Source of the DNA: Salpingoeca rosetta
Taxonomy: Eukaryota; Opisthokonta; Choanoflagellata; Craspedida; Salpingoecidae
Reading direction: 5' to 3'
Length of the DNA stretch: 25,000 nucleotides
Assembly: GCF_000188695.1 (NCBI RefSeq)
Contig: NW_004754930.1
Coordinates: forward strand, 1,105,736 to 1,130,735
Shown here in pieces: positions 1 to 16,082 of the stretch. A program made the translations under genes and the position numbers. How positions within the stretch are numbered: position 1 is the first letter of the stretch; every line of letters starts with the position of its first letter. The notes beneath the pieces are model-generated. The model was not told the origin of the DNA. It did not search any database and worked only from the letters and a program-made list of their open reading frames with translations.

Positions 1-322
1 AAGAGATCCGTCTGCGTGCGATCTCCCGTGCTCGTTCTCGTTCTCTCCCTGTGGCTTGGGGTCGGCTGCGACCAACTCACAAGTCAAGGCAAGAAGAAGA
101 AGTGAAGCAGCAGAGCGAGGGAAAGCGTTGTGTGGCGCCTTCGAGCTTGGCTTGTTGGTTTCTTGGCTTCTTCTGATGTGAGTTTGGCGTTTGTTGCGAG
201 TTTTTCTTTTCGTCAGCAGCAGGACAACGACTGCGGTTGCAAGCACGATTGTTGATGGATGGTGTTCACAAATTTTCTTGTTTGCCACCGCCGCGAAAAT
301 TTCAAACGGAGAGGAGAAGACG
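1..322. other. 5' flank of SKA1, no gene seen
   Basis: I see no coding exon here. A GTGAGT at 178-183 could be the donor of a 5'UTR intron, but no acceptor stands out. Just before the start codon lies CCGCGAAAAT (291-300) followed by TTCAAA (301-306), which resembles an E2F half-site next to a reversed CHR element. That reading is an inference only. Confidence 0.4.
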
Positions 323-1844
323 ATGGAGGCGCTGTTGGAGGTGTTTGCTTGCCGCGTTCGCGAGCTCAAGCAGGGGCTGGTGTTCCTGCAGGAGGAGGAG
401 GGGGAGGGGAAGGAAGGGGATGTGGACCTGCAGCAGGAAAGGAGTGGAGACAAGAAGACGAAGAAGGCCAGCAAGAGGCGCAAAGGCGAGCAGCTGCTCG
501 GCGCCTTGTGGGAGCTGGACAAGTCCCTCACAGAACTGGAAGGCAGGGTGAGTTGCCGCTGAGGCTGCTGGTGCTGGTTGTTGTGAGCAAAGGAGGTGCG
601 GAGGTTGACGTGCAAGGCGCTGATTGTGATGGTCATATGTCCACGCAGGATCGTGCTTGTGCGTATATTTGTGTGTGTGTGTGTGTATGCATCTGGTTGC
701 ATACATACAGGATTGTAGTATGAGTTGCTGCATCGTTGTTTGTTTCTGTACGTGTGTGTGTTGTGTAGATTGCAGCTGGATGTGTCTTGCCCCTGTGTGC
801 GCCCTGCTTGGACGTGTGGGTGTGGGTGTGTGAGTGCGCGCGTGCAGCTGACATGATATGCTCTCGGGTGCTTGTGATGCAATCGGTTTGCAGATGGATT
901 TTGTCGAGTCCAAACTCGATGAGGAAGAGACGGAGATGGAGCAAGTGCGTGAGTACGTGACTGCACTGCAGTACCAGAACGAGCGCGCACACGATGCCCT
1001 CGAGAATCTTCCAAAAGGCGTGCCAAACCCTCCCAGCAAAACGAAGAGCAAGGAGAGCGCCAAGGTGAACAACGCGCGCGTGCTCCAGCCAACACATCAG
1101 AACCACAGCGCACAACAGAAGCAGCAGCAGCGCAAGCCCGCCAGCAGCAGACAGCCACTCGCGCCCATCACCAAGACAGAGTTTGAAACACTCAACCCTG
1201 CCATCCGCAAGAGGTGTGTGTGTGTGCTTGTGTGTGTGTGTTTGTTCGTTTGTGGTTGTGTGTGATTGTGTGTGTGTGTGTTTGCACAACATTGCTACAG
1301 CACTTGTTTCACAAATCACACCAGGCAGTAGCACTCACTCACTCACATACTCACACATACACACACACACACACATGTCCGTGTTGAAGACTGAGCCTCG
1401 ACCGCATGAACGAAGTCGTGGAGGGCATCAAAGCTACCATGTCGGCCACTCACAAGGGAAAGAAGGTGAGCCGTTGCGGCCTTGTGGCTGGCGTCGTGCT
1501 GTGCTGTGTTGGCAGCTCTCTCTGCAAAATGCACAACTTGCACATCGAAGTGCACAAGACAAACACGCAGGCAGACAGGCAGGCAGACACTCACGCACAC
1601 ACACGCACACACAGTGAACAGTGAACAGCACATTCACACAACACAACACATATTCACATGCATCTTCCTTGCGTGGTATTGACGGCAGTCCAACTACAAA
1701 GGGTTCACGCGCACGGATTTCGTCATGCATTCCGGTGTTGCCGCGCGCGACCTGGCACGATACATGGGCGCTCTCAAGTCTCTTGATCGCATCACAGAAA
1801 CACACGCAAGCGGCAGCACAACATACCTACCAACATTTGCTTGA
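323..1844 (+). CDS. SKA1: Spindle and kinetochore-associated protein 1 (SKA1-like)
   Basis: Four exons: 323-547, 894-1213, 1390-1465, 1689-1844 (TGA), giving 258 residues; human SKA1 has 255. Introns are GT-AG, with phases 0, 2 and 0. The N-terminal third is helical and ends with ALENLPKGVP, matching the SKA1 coiled-coil end (HLKENVPSHLP in human). After a Gln/Ser-rich linker comes PITKTEFETLNPAIRKR joined to LSLDRMNEVVEGI, the start of the winged-helix microtubule-binding domain. The last exon ends with the SLDRITE segment that precedes the family's C-terminus. SKA1 belongs to the SKA complex, which holds kinetochores on depolymerising microtubules. The microtubule-binding domain looks about 30 residues shorter than in human, between the third and fourth exons, so a missed exon is possible. 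The start at 323 was chosen because it puts the first helix where SKA1 begins. Family identity is from conserved blocks only. Confidence 0.85.
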
Positions 1845-2280
1845 AGCGCACGCACGCGTGTGTGTGCGTGTGTGTGCGTGTGTGTGCGTGTGTATGCATA
1901 TGTGTATGTGAAGCTGTGATGTTGTCGTGTTGCCCGCCTCAGCGCTGAGTATCTTCTTGCCGCATGCGCACGTCTGCGCTCTTGTGCTGGTGTGCCGTGT
2001 GGCTGTGGTTGTAGTGGTGGTGTTGTTGTTGCTTGTGGTCGTCGTCGTCGTCGTCGTTGTCGTTGTCGTCGTCGTCGTTGCTGTTGCTTTCTTTGTTCTC
2101 GGGATGTACCCGCTGTAGTGATGGATGGGAACGGAGGGAGTGGATGTGAGCTTTTGTAAGTGAACCCCAGAAAATGGCCGTGCGTTGACCATCGGCGCTG
2201 CTGCTTGGCTGTCAGTACTCTGCATGTGTATGTATGTGTGTGCCAGTGCGCGTGTCCGTGTGCGTGTGTGTGTGTCAGTG

Positions 2281-2311
<31 letters not shown>

Positions 2312-2704
2312 TGCAGTGCTGCTGTCACGCCATGTACACGCGTCGCATTCACGTAACCCAATACAATGCGATCGACTTTGTGCTTGGCGCCAGTGACGGT
2401 GCATCGAGCAAAGACTTTGGCGGAGCCAGTTATGTATTCATTCGTGCAGTTCACCACAGACGTGGATGTGAAACGCAATTGAGTTTAGGATAAGCAATTA
2501 GTTAGGCGGCTACACACGTTAAGGGGAGAGGGAAACAAACGAGTGCGGCGAAGAAAGGGCAGTTGAAAGCAAACAACCAACCGCCGCACTGGCAAACAAA
2601 AAGGAAACCAACACAAAGCGCCGGCACACGCACTCACGTCGCAAAGCAAAAACCGGTCCAACCACCAGCCAAACAAGCGAAACAGTAGGAGGAGCACACA
2701 TGAG

Positions 2705-2758
<54 letters not shown>

Positions 2759-2802
2759 CAAAACACAGCCAAATGGCAGTGCTGAGACTTGATTGCATCA
2801 CG
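1845..2802. other. Convergent intergenic region (SKA1 / LOG-type gene), repeat-rich
   Basis: This is the tail-to-tail spacer between two stop codons, presumably both 3'UTRs. It holds TG-rich tracts (about 1857-1910 and 2225-2312), a GTC/GTT trinucleotide tract (about 2038-2093) and a pure (CA)26 tract (2706-2757). An open stretch at 2316-2493 follows an acceptor-like TTGCAG but matches no family I know. I could not find an upstream donor that would join it to SKA1 in frame. No AATAAA signal was seen. Confidence 0.6.
2706..2757. repeat. (CA)26 microsatellite
   Basis: Uninterrupted dinucleotide tract about 45 bp downstream, in the sense of the minus-strand gene, of the LOG-type gene's stop codon. 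It probably lies in that gene's 3'UTR or just beyond. Confidence 0.95.
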
Positions 2803-5003
2803 TCAGTCCTCATCTTGCATGGCCATTCGCAACTCCTGCAGCTCAGCGGGACTCAGCACGGGCTCCTCATCCTCTCCGCTCGTCTGCGTGCTCGTGCTTG
2901 TGGTCGTGTGCGGTGGAAGCTGGAGATCCGGCACACTTGCACGTGCACGCGCGCCTGTCGTGGATGGCGTGTCCACGACAACCACACCGTCACTGTCATC
3001 GTGATCATTTTCATCAGCAACATCAGCATCGTCTCCATCAGCATCGCGAGCGTCTGCAACTGTTGGCGGCGCCTTCTTGCCGGCGTTCTTCTGCTCCGTC
3101 TTCTTGGCTTTGGCCTTTGCTGTTGTCTGCTTCTTTCCTTCTCCCTTGGCGGGACGCTTCTTGCTTGCCTGCCTGCCCTCTGCTCCCGTCTCCGCGCCGT
3201 CGACACCAGCGCCACCGCTGACAGCTGGCACCGCATTCTTGTCCTTGTGCGCACGCTTCTCACCCCCCTCTGCCTCTTTCTCATTGCCTTCCCCTTCCCC
3301 CTCCTCATCATCATTTCCTCCTTCATCGCCATCTCGGTCATCATCGTCGCTGCTGATGCCTGGTTCCCCCCTGCCCTGCTGCTGCTGCTGCTGCTGCTTC
3401 GTTGACGTTGAAGCTCTAGCAGCAGGCGTGACAGTTGCGGCTGTGTCCGGTTGTGCTGACTCAGCAGTTTGCTCCGCGTGCGCCTGTCGCTGGTGGGTTG
3501 GCGCGTCCTCTTGGTCGCGCTGTTGCTGTTGTCGTTGTTCTTTCTGGAGTAGGCGGCGTTGCTTGCGCTGCTCCTCACGCTGCAGTTTCGCGCTTTCCTG
3601 GAGAATAAACGCCTGCACCTCCTCCAGTTGTCTGCACGCGGTGCGATGTTGTGATATGTCGATGAGGAAGTGAAAAATAAAGAAGGAAAGGGAGGTGTGT
3701 GTGTGCACACGTGCATGTATGTGGATGCAACTATGCGCATGCATGTGTGTATGTGTATGTGTGTATGTGTGTGTGTGTATGTGTGTGTGTGTATGTGTGT
3801 GTATATGTGCGTGGTTGTCCCCATCAACTCGCTTCCTCCTCGTTCCTCTCCACAAAGAGAACATGCGAGTGGCACTGACGTGTACACGGGGACGTCGAGC
3901 GTCTCTGCTCCGGCTGGCGGCGGCTTCGTTGGCCCCGAAAACACACACACGGGCTTGTCGTACAGGGCGGAGAGAGCAAGCTCAGAGGCGGTGCCTTTGC
4001 TGCCGGGAAGACAGACGATGATGTCGCTGGTGAGGATGTTGATGTGGTTGCGGCTCTGAGGGCTGTTGTCCTTGCCTGCCAAGTGCGTGATGATGGGGAT
4101 CTCAACATATGGGTTTGGGTACCCGGGCTGGTGTATGCGTGTATGTGTGTGCGTGTGTCATGGTGGGATGGCAGATGAGATGGTGGTATCCAATGGTCGT
4201 GATATAGAACACCCACGCGAGCAAGCACACGTGACGATGTAACATGAGTCACACACATAAACGAACAAACGAACAAACAAACGAACAAACAAACAAACAA
4301 ACAAACGAACAAACAAACGAACAAACAAACAAACAAACAAACAAACAAACAAACAAACAAAACAAACAAACAAACAAACAAACAAACAAGTAAGATCGGC
4401 TGGACGTACGTATGGCGTGCGGTTGTCTTCGCTTGAGCGAACAACGCCGACGCATCGTCCGTGACGCTTTCGCACGGAGACAAACGCCTTGCTGGCTGCT
4501 TGCATCACGCCGCGCCCGCCACCCGTCAGCAGATTGTACCCGCGCTTGGCCAGCCACCTGATCCGTGTGTTGTGGTGTGGTGTGTGTATGGGGGAGTGTG
4601 TTGGATTGAGTGTCGTGGATGATTGTGTGCGTGTGTGTGTGCGTTTGTGTGTGTTTGTATGTGCATTGTGAGTGTATTCGTGTGTGCAGTGTGAGTGCAC
4701 GACGGTTGCGTGCGTGAAAGCAAGGGAATCGTTGGTGTAAGTGCGCAGGGTTGCTCATTATGTTTGTGAACAAGGGCGGGCGCTGGGTAAGAAGTGACGT
4801 ACTGCGCAAGCGGACAGGCAAGCTCAGCGTGGGAGTCAGTGCCTACATCAGAGAGTGTGTGTGTGTGTTTGTGTGCGTGCGTGTGTGTGTATGTGTGTGT
4901 GCGTGTATGTGTATGTGTATGTGTGTGTGTGTGCAGTGTGTTAGAAAGGTTCAAACAAAGTCAGCGGTGCAGGCATCCATGCACCAAAGTGCAAACCACA
5001 CAG

Positions 5004-5060
<57 letters not shown>

Positions 5061-5963
5061 ATGCACCTGATCCCATGATGCCGACGGTAAGGAGGCGGAT
5101 GGGGCGCGGATCCAAGCGCTCCTCGATGCTCAGCTGCTCCATGCCAGACTGATGGTCACGTGCGTGTGCGCGTGTGTGAGGATGAAACGTGGGGTTGATG
5201 CAAGTCGGCGCTTTTGATGCATGCACGCATGCGAGAGCACATGCAACCCAAGACAATGCAGGACAACGCACGTCAAACGCCTTGAGTGTTTCCCCGGCAG
5301 ACTCAATCAGGCTGGTGCCGAAGCTTCGGGCCTGGCCAACGAAGCTCATGAAACCTGCAGCAATCTCATCAAGCTGATTGGTCCAAACACAAGAAAGCAG
5401 CACCAACAGCGTGAACACCGCTCACGCTGTGTGTCCTTGTGCAAATGCGTGCATGTGCATGTGTATGTGTGTGTGCGAGTGCGTGCGCGCGTGTGCGTGT
5501 TTTCAAATACACAAGAAGCACACATACATCAAGGCAAGTGTGGGCGTACTTCGTGTTCGATATCCTCTGCCAGGGTGCGGTGCGGAGAGTGGGGTTGCTG
5601 TCCCGTAGCCAGGGCGGCACCTGTCCGCGTGGTTGCTTGAGCCGAGCGAGGCTTCTGGGGTTTATTTCTCCTTTGTGTCGTCTCCTGCTGCTCCTTCACC
5701 TGATCGTCTGTGTCATCCCGAGCAGCGCTCTTGCCGCCAACCCCGGTCGCGCGGCCATCACCACCCTCATCATCACCCTCATCACCATCGCTAACCTCAT
5801 CATTAAGGTCATTGTGTTGGGTGTCCTTCGCGCCCTGCGGGTCTTCTTGTTCTTCTTGTTCTTCTTCTTGTTGCCGTCGCACGGCTTCCTCGTGCCGCAA
5901 GCGCTCCATCCTCTCTTCTTCGTCTTCGCCAAGGAGCAACAGGTCCGTGAGCCAGCCGCTCAT
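2803..5963 (-). CDS. LOG-type Rossmann-fold (TIGR00725-like) protein with long disordered arms
   Basis: Seven exons in transcript order: 5963-5550, 5373-5272, 5148-5067, 4842-4803, 4557-4410, 4127-3880, 3631-2803 (TGA), giving 620 residues. Every junction keeps frame (phases 0,0,1,2,0,2). Residues about 190-365 form a Rossmann nucleotide-binding domain: TVGIMGSG (193-200), HAELACPLAQWLAKRGYNLL then TGGGRGVMQAA (from 224), NPYVEIPIITHL, SPQSRNHIN and PGSKGTASE (303-311). The last is the LOG signature PGGxGTxxE with the second Gly replaced by Ser. Relatives include LOG cytokinin-riboside phosphoribohydrolases and the bacterial TIGR00725 group; the closest feel is to prokaryotic PGSxGT members. 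The N-terminal 138 residues are Glu/Gln-rich and acidic. Residues after about 370 are Gln-, Lys- and Asp-rich, probably disordered. The nucleotide substrate is unknown. Confidence is high for the fold, lower for enzyme activity and for the two 5' exons. Confidence 0.8.
3690..3815. repeat. TG-rich imperfect microsatellite in LOG-gene intron 6
   Basis: Imperfect (TG)n with GCAC/TATG interruptions on the + strand inside the intron 3632-3879. On the transcribed sense it is CA-rich. Confidence 0.85.
4258..4389. repeat. (AAAC)n tetranucleotide tract
   Basis: About 33 units of AAAC/GAAC, with scattered A-to-G changes in the left half, within the intron 4128-4409 of the minus-strand LOG-type gene. 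Read as TTTG on the sense strand it produces spurious Cys-Leu-Phe-Val open frames. Confidence 0.95.
4855..5057. repeat. Opposed TG tract and (CA)26 within one intron
   Basis: Inside LOG-gene intron 4843-5066, an imperfect TG tract (about 4855-4935) and a pure (CA)26 tract (5006-5057) lie in opposite orientation. In the pre-mRNA the UG copy follows the 5' splice site and the CA copy precedes the 3' splice site. Confidence 0.9.
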
Positions 5964-6287
5964 GGTCCACACGTTTCCGAACGCAAGCCACCACTACCAC
6001 GAATATATGTGCGTGAGCGTGTGCGTGTGTGTGTGTGTGTGTGTGCGTGTACGTGAGACCTTGTGCGCGTGTGTTTGCCAGCTTGTGTGCGTGCCTGTGC
6101 AAGATGCACAGCAACGAAATGCACAAGAGACGCACAGGAAGTACAGCAACGCCCTCCCGCGATACAGATCACATGAATACCAGCCAACCAGCCACACAAC
6201 CAGTCAAACCAATCAGCAAAAGTACATAACCGTCGCCCCCACCACTAATCCCTGTGTTGTGTTGTGTTGTGAGAACTCCACACACAC

Positions 6288-6290
<3 letters not shown>

Positions 6291-6356
<66 letters not shown>

Positions 6357-6366
6357 CACACACACA
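6291..6366. repeat. (CA)n microsatellite in the divergent promoter
   Basis: About 37 CA units with one AAC interruption near 6341, midway between the two divergent start codons. Confidence 0.95.
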
Positions 6367-6577
6367 TCGCACCTCGAAACACTCGCTTGCTGACTCGCTG
6401 TGCTGCTGATCGACAACCACCAACAGACAACAGTCGCACCCCCTTGCTGTTGCCTGCCTGGTTTGTTTGGAATTGCGGGCACTCCCGTTTTTGCTGACTG
6501 TGCAGAAATTGTTTCAGGAAATATTGCTGGAAACATGGCGAATCGCAGGAGCGCTGAAATTTATCAAAAATCAAGAG

Positions 6578-6590
6578 TTTTTGGCGGGAA
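6578..6590 (+). promoter_or_regulatory. E2F-type site upstream of MCM7
   Basis: The sequence TTTTTGGCGGGAA contains a full match to the E2F/DP consensus TTTSGCGC/GGAA-type core (TTTGGCGGGAA). It lies 145 bp upstream of the MCM7 start codon. MCM genes are classical E2F targets in animals and plants, so position and target agree. Binding is inferred. Confidence 0.65.
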
Positions 6591-6735
6591 GACGCGACGA
6601 ACCAGCAGAACAACAAGCAAGAAGCAAAAAGACGGCAGCCACTGCCAAACCACAACAACATCATCAGCTGACAGAGTGCGTGGCGGTCGAGCGGAGGACA
6701 ACCAGCAACCAAGACTCACCAACCAACAGACAGCC

Positions 6736-12659
<5,924 letters not shown>

Positions 12660-13023
12660 TTCGCTGTGCTCGATGTCATGCCCTGTTGTGTATGTGTGTG
12701 TGTGTGTGCGTCATCTCCGTATCTTCCATGCATTCCCGCTTTGTGTACCCTTTGTCTTTAGCTTGCTCGATGTTTTGTTTGTCTGGACGTTCTGTGTTGC
12801 CGCGTTGCTATGCCGTTCGCTTGCTTGGTCCGGCATTACCCCTCTTGCTCGTTGACTGCACACAAACACACTTGCACACATGCACACACGAGCACACATG
12901 CCATTCTTCCGCCCTTGCCATGTCTCTCGCTTACGTTTCTCTTTGAATGAACAAATGCAAATCAACGCAAAGCCAAGCCAACACACACACACACGTGCAC
13001 ACACGCACGCACACACAAATGTG
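12660..13023. other. Convergent spacer between MCM7 and THUMPD3-like gene
   Basis: 364 bp between two facing stop codons, presumably both 3'UTRs. It has short TG (about 12691-12709) and CA (12981-13018) stretches. I see no further gene and no AATAAA. Confidence 0.7.
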
Positions 13024-14799
13024 TCAGGACAACACACACGATGATTGAAGAAACTCGCCCCAGCCTTGCGCCTGCTGCTGCTGCTGTTGCCGCCGCTGTT
13101 GCCTTTGTGGAAGCCGTATTCTCCCTGGCTCGTGATCTTGATCTTGATCTTGTTTGTGTTGCTGCTCTTGCTCGTGTCGCTTCTCATGCTCTTGCTTATG
13201 CCCCTGCGCAGCGGCTGCAGCCTGCTGAGCTGGCTGCTTGGCGCGTTTGGAGCTGTCGTCATATTCGCCCCCGCGTGCGTTCGCTGCGCGCTTGGCTTTG
13301 TTCCGCTTGCGTCGGGCTCGCGCATCCAGCGCTGCCTCTGCTGGGTCAATGACGGGATCGCCAGCGCGGCGATGGCGAACAACCACAGCTGTGCTCTCCG
13401 TATTGCCGAGTTTGAAGCGCTGCTGGCGGCATATGTGGAGCTCTTGCCCGTGCACAGCGGTGAGCAGCGTTGTAAGCTGCTTCTTGCTGGTGAGCAGAAC
13501 GGCACGGCCGCTTGGACGCAGCACACGCGTACACTCACGCAGCACCGCAGGGTACAGGTCCCTGTTGTCTTTCGCTGAGCCAAACTTCTTGCCAAAGGGC
13601 AGATCGCACACAATGCGGTCGATGGACGCGCTCTCCAGCGGCAGCATGCGCGCGTCCCCCTTGAACAGGGCCGCCTGGTGCGACGAGCGCGTACCAATGG
13701 CGTTCTGCGCGGCCGCTCGCAGCTGAGCGTTCGACATGTCGGTGCCCACGAGCAGCGCAGCAGGGCAGAGCCGGTGTGCCTCGAATAGCAAGGCGCCTTT
13801 GCCGCACATGGGGTCGAGGATGACGTCGCCGGGCCGCGGTTCAGCCATCATGGCAAGCGCGTAAGCGGCGCTGCCTCTCAGCCCTTCCACAACAATGTCT
13901 TTGCGATCCGTCAGCCGCTGCTCGCTGAGGGAGATGCCCACGAAGACAAAGGTGTCCTCGACGCGAACATACACTTCCATGTCGTACGACTTGAGGTCCA
14001 CGCGCCAGCCCAGCTTGTTTCGCATACTGATGCCCACATGTGCAGCAATGTCCGTTGAGCGGAGGTGCTTTGACCTTCCACCGATGCGCTTGCACGACAC
14101 GCGAAAGGAGGGTTCAAAGCTGTTGCTGGTGTTCTGGGTGGCGTTTCGCCATGCGGCAAGCGCGGCGGCGGCTGCCTTGGGTGTGATGGCATCTGCGATT
14201 AGCTCCATGCACTCGGTTGCGTCGCGCTCCTTGAACGTCGCCATCACGCTGTCGTCCAAGCACGCCAGCCCCGCGAATGCCCGTTCCACCGTCCTACGGA
14301 GCATGGTGCGAACGTGTGTGCGAATGTGTGTGCGAATGACAGGGAAAGAGAGAGAGTGTGTGTGTGCGTGTGTATGTGCGTATGTGTGTGCGAATGACAG
14401 GGAAAGGGAGAGAGTGTGTGTGTGCGTGTGTATGTGCGTATGTGTGTGCGAATGAGAGAGAGAGAGAAAGCGCGCGCGCGCGTGTGTGTAAAGTGACAGC
14501 GACTCACGGCAATGGGTAGCAATCGATGCAAGCATGAAGACACATCACGTCACACACATCACACATCGGATCGCATCACATCACATCACACAACAGCAAC
14601 ACACAACAGCAACACACAACAGCAACACACACACACACATATACATATACCTGAGGTTGAGGAGATCACAAGCCTGGCATTCTGACGTGAATCTGACGAA
14701 GCTCTCAGTGGTGTTGACGTCCGATGCACCAAGGAAGCTCTCCACCTCCTGGGCGGCAAACCCTTCCAGCCCACTGTTGGTTGACAGCGCGTACAGCAT
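13024..14799 (-). CDS. THUMPD3: THUMP-domain tRNA guanine-N2 methyltransferase (THUMPD3/Trm14-like)
   Basis: Two exons in transcript order: 14799-14651 and 14293-13024 (TGA), joined at phase 2 as AG|G; 472 residues against 507 in human THUMPD3. The N-terminus starts directly at the THUMP-associated segment STNSGLEGFAAQEV. The C-terminal half is a Rossmann SAM-dependent methyltransferase: GDVILDPMCGKGALLFEA (DPMCGKG at 210-216, the SAM-binding loop), GTDMS, and DLPFG (280-284), the variant of the (D/N)PPY catalytic motif shared with THUMPD3, followed by LYPAVLRECTRVLRPSGRAV. The last ~95 residues are Lys/Arg- and Gln/Glu-rich and likely disordered. In human, THUMPD3 with TRMT112 makes N2-methylguanosine at tRNA positions 6 and 7. 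The start is the first ATG after an in-frame stop on the same strand. A short upstream exon cannot be ruled out. Confidence 0.9.
14332..14456. repeat. 58-bp tandem duplication in THUMPD3-like intron
   Basis: A 58-bp unit starting GCGAATGACAGGGAAAG and followed by TG-rich sequence occurs at 14332 and 14390, with a truncated third copy at 14448. The first two copies are almost identical. Confidence 0.85.
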
Positions 14800-15098
14800 G
14801 CTGGCTCGCCACTGTTTGGTGTGCGCCAATGCGCGATTTGTGCTGATTCAGCAGATTTATGATGAACACACCCCACACACCTGCCCCTAATTTCCTCTAC
14901 CAAGCAAGCAAGCAAGCAGGCAAGCAGTTTGAATTTTTTGTTTTCTTCTTCTTTCCACCCCTTCTCCTTGCTCCGTTTGTTTGTTTGTTGGTTGGGTGTG
15001 CACTCTCCTCCCGCCCCTCCGCCCCTATCTGCTAAGACAACAACACGCCTACACGCTTCGACCCTTTGAAACTGCGCAGCAGCCAACAACCCACAACC
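14800..15098. promoter_or_regulatory. Divergent spacer between THUMPD3-like gene and phosphatase gene
   Basis: 299 bp hold both start regions. GC-box-like sequence CCCGCCCCTCCGCCCC lies at about 15011-15026, and AAGC repeats lie at 14902-14926. I see no TATA box and no coding exon. Confidence 0.55.
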
Positions 15099-15284
15099 AT
15101 GGGACAGGATCAGAGCATGCCAAGCAGCACAAGTGCTGTGACTGCACAGGAGTTTGTCGAGGCCATGACAGGCCAGAAGCTTGCTGACGAGATGGGCTTT
15201 GCAGACTTTGACCCCATGGATTTGGTACATGCATGTGTTGTGTTGTTGTGTTGTTGTGTTGTGGTTTCGTGCACAGCACAAGCA

Positions 15285-15342
<58 letters not shown>

Positions 15343-15994
15343 GGGTGTGGCTGTGGGTGTGGCTGTGGGTGTGGCTGTGTGTGTGTGGGTGTGGGTGTGG
15401 GTGTGAGTTCGGGTTTGTTTACTGGGAGTTATCTCGCATTAGTTGGTGTGATGAGACTTGTGTCTCGCTGTGTCGAGCGTCTGCCAAGGCCAAACATAAC
15501 GGTGTCAACCCACCTCTACCTTATGCGACAGATCCCAGGCGTGACAGAGTTTACACCAGATCAAGTCTCCAAGCTCGACACCTTCCTGAGTACGTTGCGT
15601 CTCCGGTATTGGGTGGCTCCAGCTGCGACACACGCGTGTCGACACCGTTCAATGCCCATGAAACACGATGCGTGCCACTGATCTTCCATCTCCTTGCACT
15701 CATCCACATGTATACTTGTCTCCATTGCGTTTGACATGGACTGCTTGCGGTTGGACTACTGCAGCGGACGAGCTCAAGTCACTGCGTGGGGTCTTGCGGG
15801 AGCTGAGCAAGAACCGCAACAGCGGATTCCTCACGCAGTTCCAAAACATTAAGGCGGGCTTGAGTGAGTGTCACTGTTATGTGTCTTTGCAGAAGAATGT
15901 CGATGGCCAATGACGAGCCTCTGTGCACTGGTCTGAATGTGCACTGTGCGTTGCATTGTTTACCACACGGCTCACCATGACATGCACATTCATC

Positions 15995-16082
<88 letters not shown>

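Larger units (their letters stand above)
5964..6735. promoter_or_regulatory. Divergent promoter region between LOG-type gene and MCM7
   Basis: 772 bp separate the two start codons, so both promoters must lie here or in the 5'UTRs. It contains TG-rich sequence (6009-6090), a (CA)n tract with one interruption (6291-6366) and, 145 bp before the MCM7 start, a consensus E2F-type site. No TATA box is obvious. I found no coding exon. Confidence 0.7.

Noticed and set aside
4259..4483. Long CLFVCLFV open frames that look like transmembrane proteins
   Set aside because: They are the TTTG tetranucleotide repeat translated in an intron.
14332..14456. CRISPR-like repeat array
   Set aside because: The copies are directly adjacent without unique spacers and lie in a eukaryotic intron.
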